NCBI GenBank assembly: GCA_003565195.1
Contig: PXCX01000314.1
Span: forward strand, 1-6,078
From: PVC group bacterium
GTDB lineage: Bacteria > Verrucomicrobiota > Kiritimatiellia > CAIKKV01 > PXCX01
DNA length: 6,078 nucleotides
Reading direction: 5' to 3'
Shown: in pieces, positions 5,764-6,078 of the stretch
Numbering within the stretch: the stretch's first letter is position 1
Layout: each line of letters starts with the position of its first letter
The notes under the pieces: model-generated
Databases searched by the model: none
The model's input: only the letters and a program-made list of their open reading frames with translations
Told to the model about the DNA's origin: nothing
Made by a program: the position numbers and the translations under genes

Positions 5764-6078
5764 TCAGTCGGGAGCGTTGAAACCATGGCGTCCCATAGCG
5801 CGCCGCCATGTTCGACGAAGTTGTTCCGTCAAACTCACCGCCGGCTTCAATCCACCGGCGGCAGGCAAAAGCGAGCCGGATAATTGTTGCGCCAGCGGAC
5901 CTTTTCCCGGCATCACCAAATCCGGCTCCAGTTCCAGCAGGGGAACATAAATAAACGGGCGCTCCACTATTTCCGGATCCGGAACCGTCAACTCCGGTGT
6001 GGATATGGTTTCGCGTCCAAACAAAAGCAGATCGAGATCAATCGGTCGATCGGCGTCACGGTCGACGCTGCGACGGCG
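5764..6078 (-). CDS. folK: FolK (6-hydroxymethyl-7,8-dihydropterin pyrophosphokinase), C-terminal part (enters from the right edge)
   Basis: HPPK transfers pyrophosphate from ATP to 6-hydroxymethyl-dihydropterin, the step before dihydropteroate synthase in folate synthesis. The frame is open from base 6078 and ends at TGA 5766-5764, giving 104 residues. The family signature is clear near the start: DRPIDLDLLLFG, whose two aspartates bind Mg-ATP in HPPK, then TPELTVPDPEIVERPFIYVP and LLELEPDLVMPG. The usual PHP of LxxPHP reads PDP. After the PG(K)GPLA region, where the E. coli enzyme is nearly finished, some 40 further residues continue, ending in a basic helix-like stretch (RRTWRRAMGRHG). The gene converges on the ATP-grasp gene with five bases between stop codons and no clear shared terminator. 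Confidence 0.9.
   Translation of the reverse strand, partial: RRRSVDRDADRPIDLDLLLFGRETISTPELTVPDPEIVERPFIYVPLLELEPDLVMPGKGPLAQQLSGSLLPAAGGLKPAVSLTEQLRRTWRRAMGRHGFNAPD

Noticed and set aside
5838..5861. Perfect 7-bp GC stem (CCGCCGG/CCGGCGG, 10-base loop) just after the ATP-grasp gene
   Set aside because: It lies inside the folK coding sequence and has no T-run on either side, so it is not supported as an intrinsic terminator.

Overview
The window is ordinary bacterial chromosome of about 55-60% GC by eye. It holds the start of a division and cell-wall (dcw/mra) cluster on the minus strand. Divergent to it is one large plus-strand gene, and the 3' part of a folate gene follows on the minus strand. 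Nothing points to a plasmid, phage, transposon, CRISPR array, tRNA or rRNA. The organism is a peptidoglycan-synthesising bacterium with Shine-Dalgarno-led translation. The diverged FtsI and the unusual ATP-grasp protein would fit a PVC-type lineage such as Kiritimatiellota/Verrucomicrobiota, but that placement is a low-confidence impression.

Minus strand, read right to left: mraZ (2719-2216), rsmH (about 2229-1234), ftsL (1265-903) and ftsI (879 to beyond position 1). The genes overlap or nearly touch and look like one operon. It starts from a near-consensus sigma70 promoter at 2778-2750 with phased A-tracts upstream. Four decamer direct repeats at 2772-2733 look like an MraZ operator, so MraZ probably autorepresses the cluster. 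The promoter position rules out the longest mraZ reading frame (GTG at 2749) and supports ATG at 2719. That ATG lies in an 11-bp tandem duplication, which also creates a 4-codon mini-ORF.

Region 2720-3061 is a regulatory interval with no conventional gene. Besides the mra promoter it holds a minus-facing terminator-like hairpin and an extended -10 promoter facing right. It then holds a leader of about 155 nt rich in potential hairpins, which also contains a possible 28-codon upstream ORF ending just before the next gene's ribosome binding site.

Plus strand 3062-5758 encodes an 898-residue protein. It joins a KaiC/RecA-like N-terminal domain that has lost its Walker A motif to a PEP synthase/PPDK-type ATP-grasp domain and a conserved C-terminal module (GPGRWGS, GTHFF). 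I see no phosphohistidine swivel domain and no PEP-binding TIM barrel, so it is probably not a true PEP synthase. With its structured leader it is the least understood part of the window.

Convergent with it, the C-terminal part of folK (HPPK, folate biosynthesis) runs from the right edge to 5764, five bases from the big gene's stop codon.
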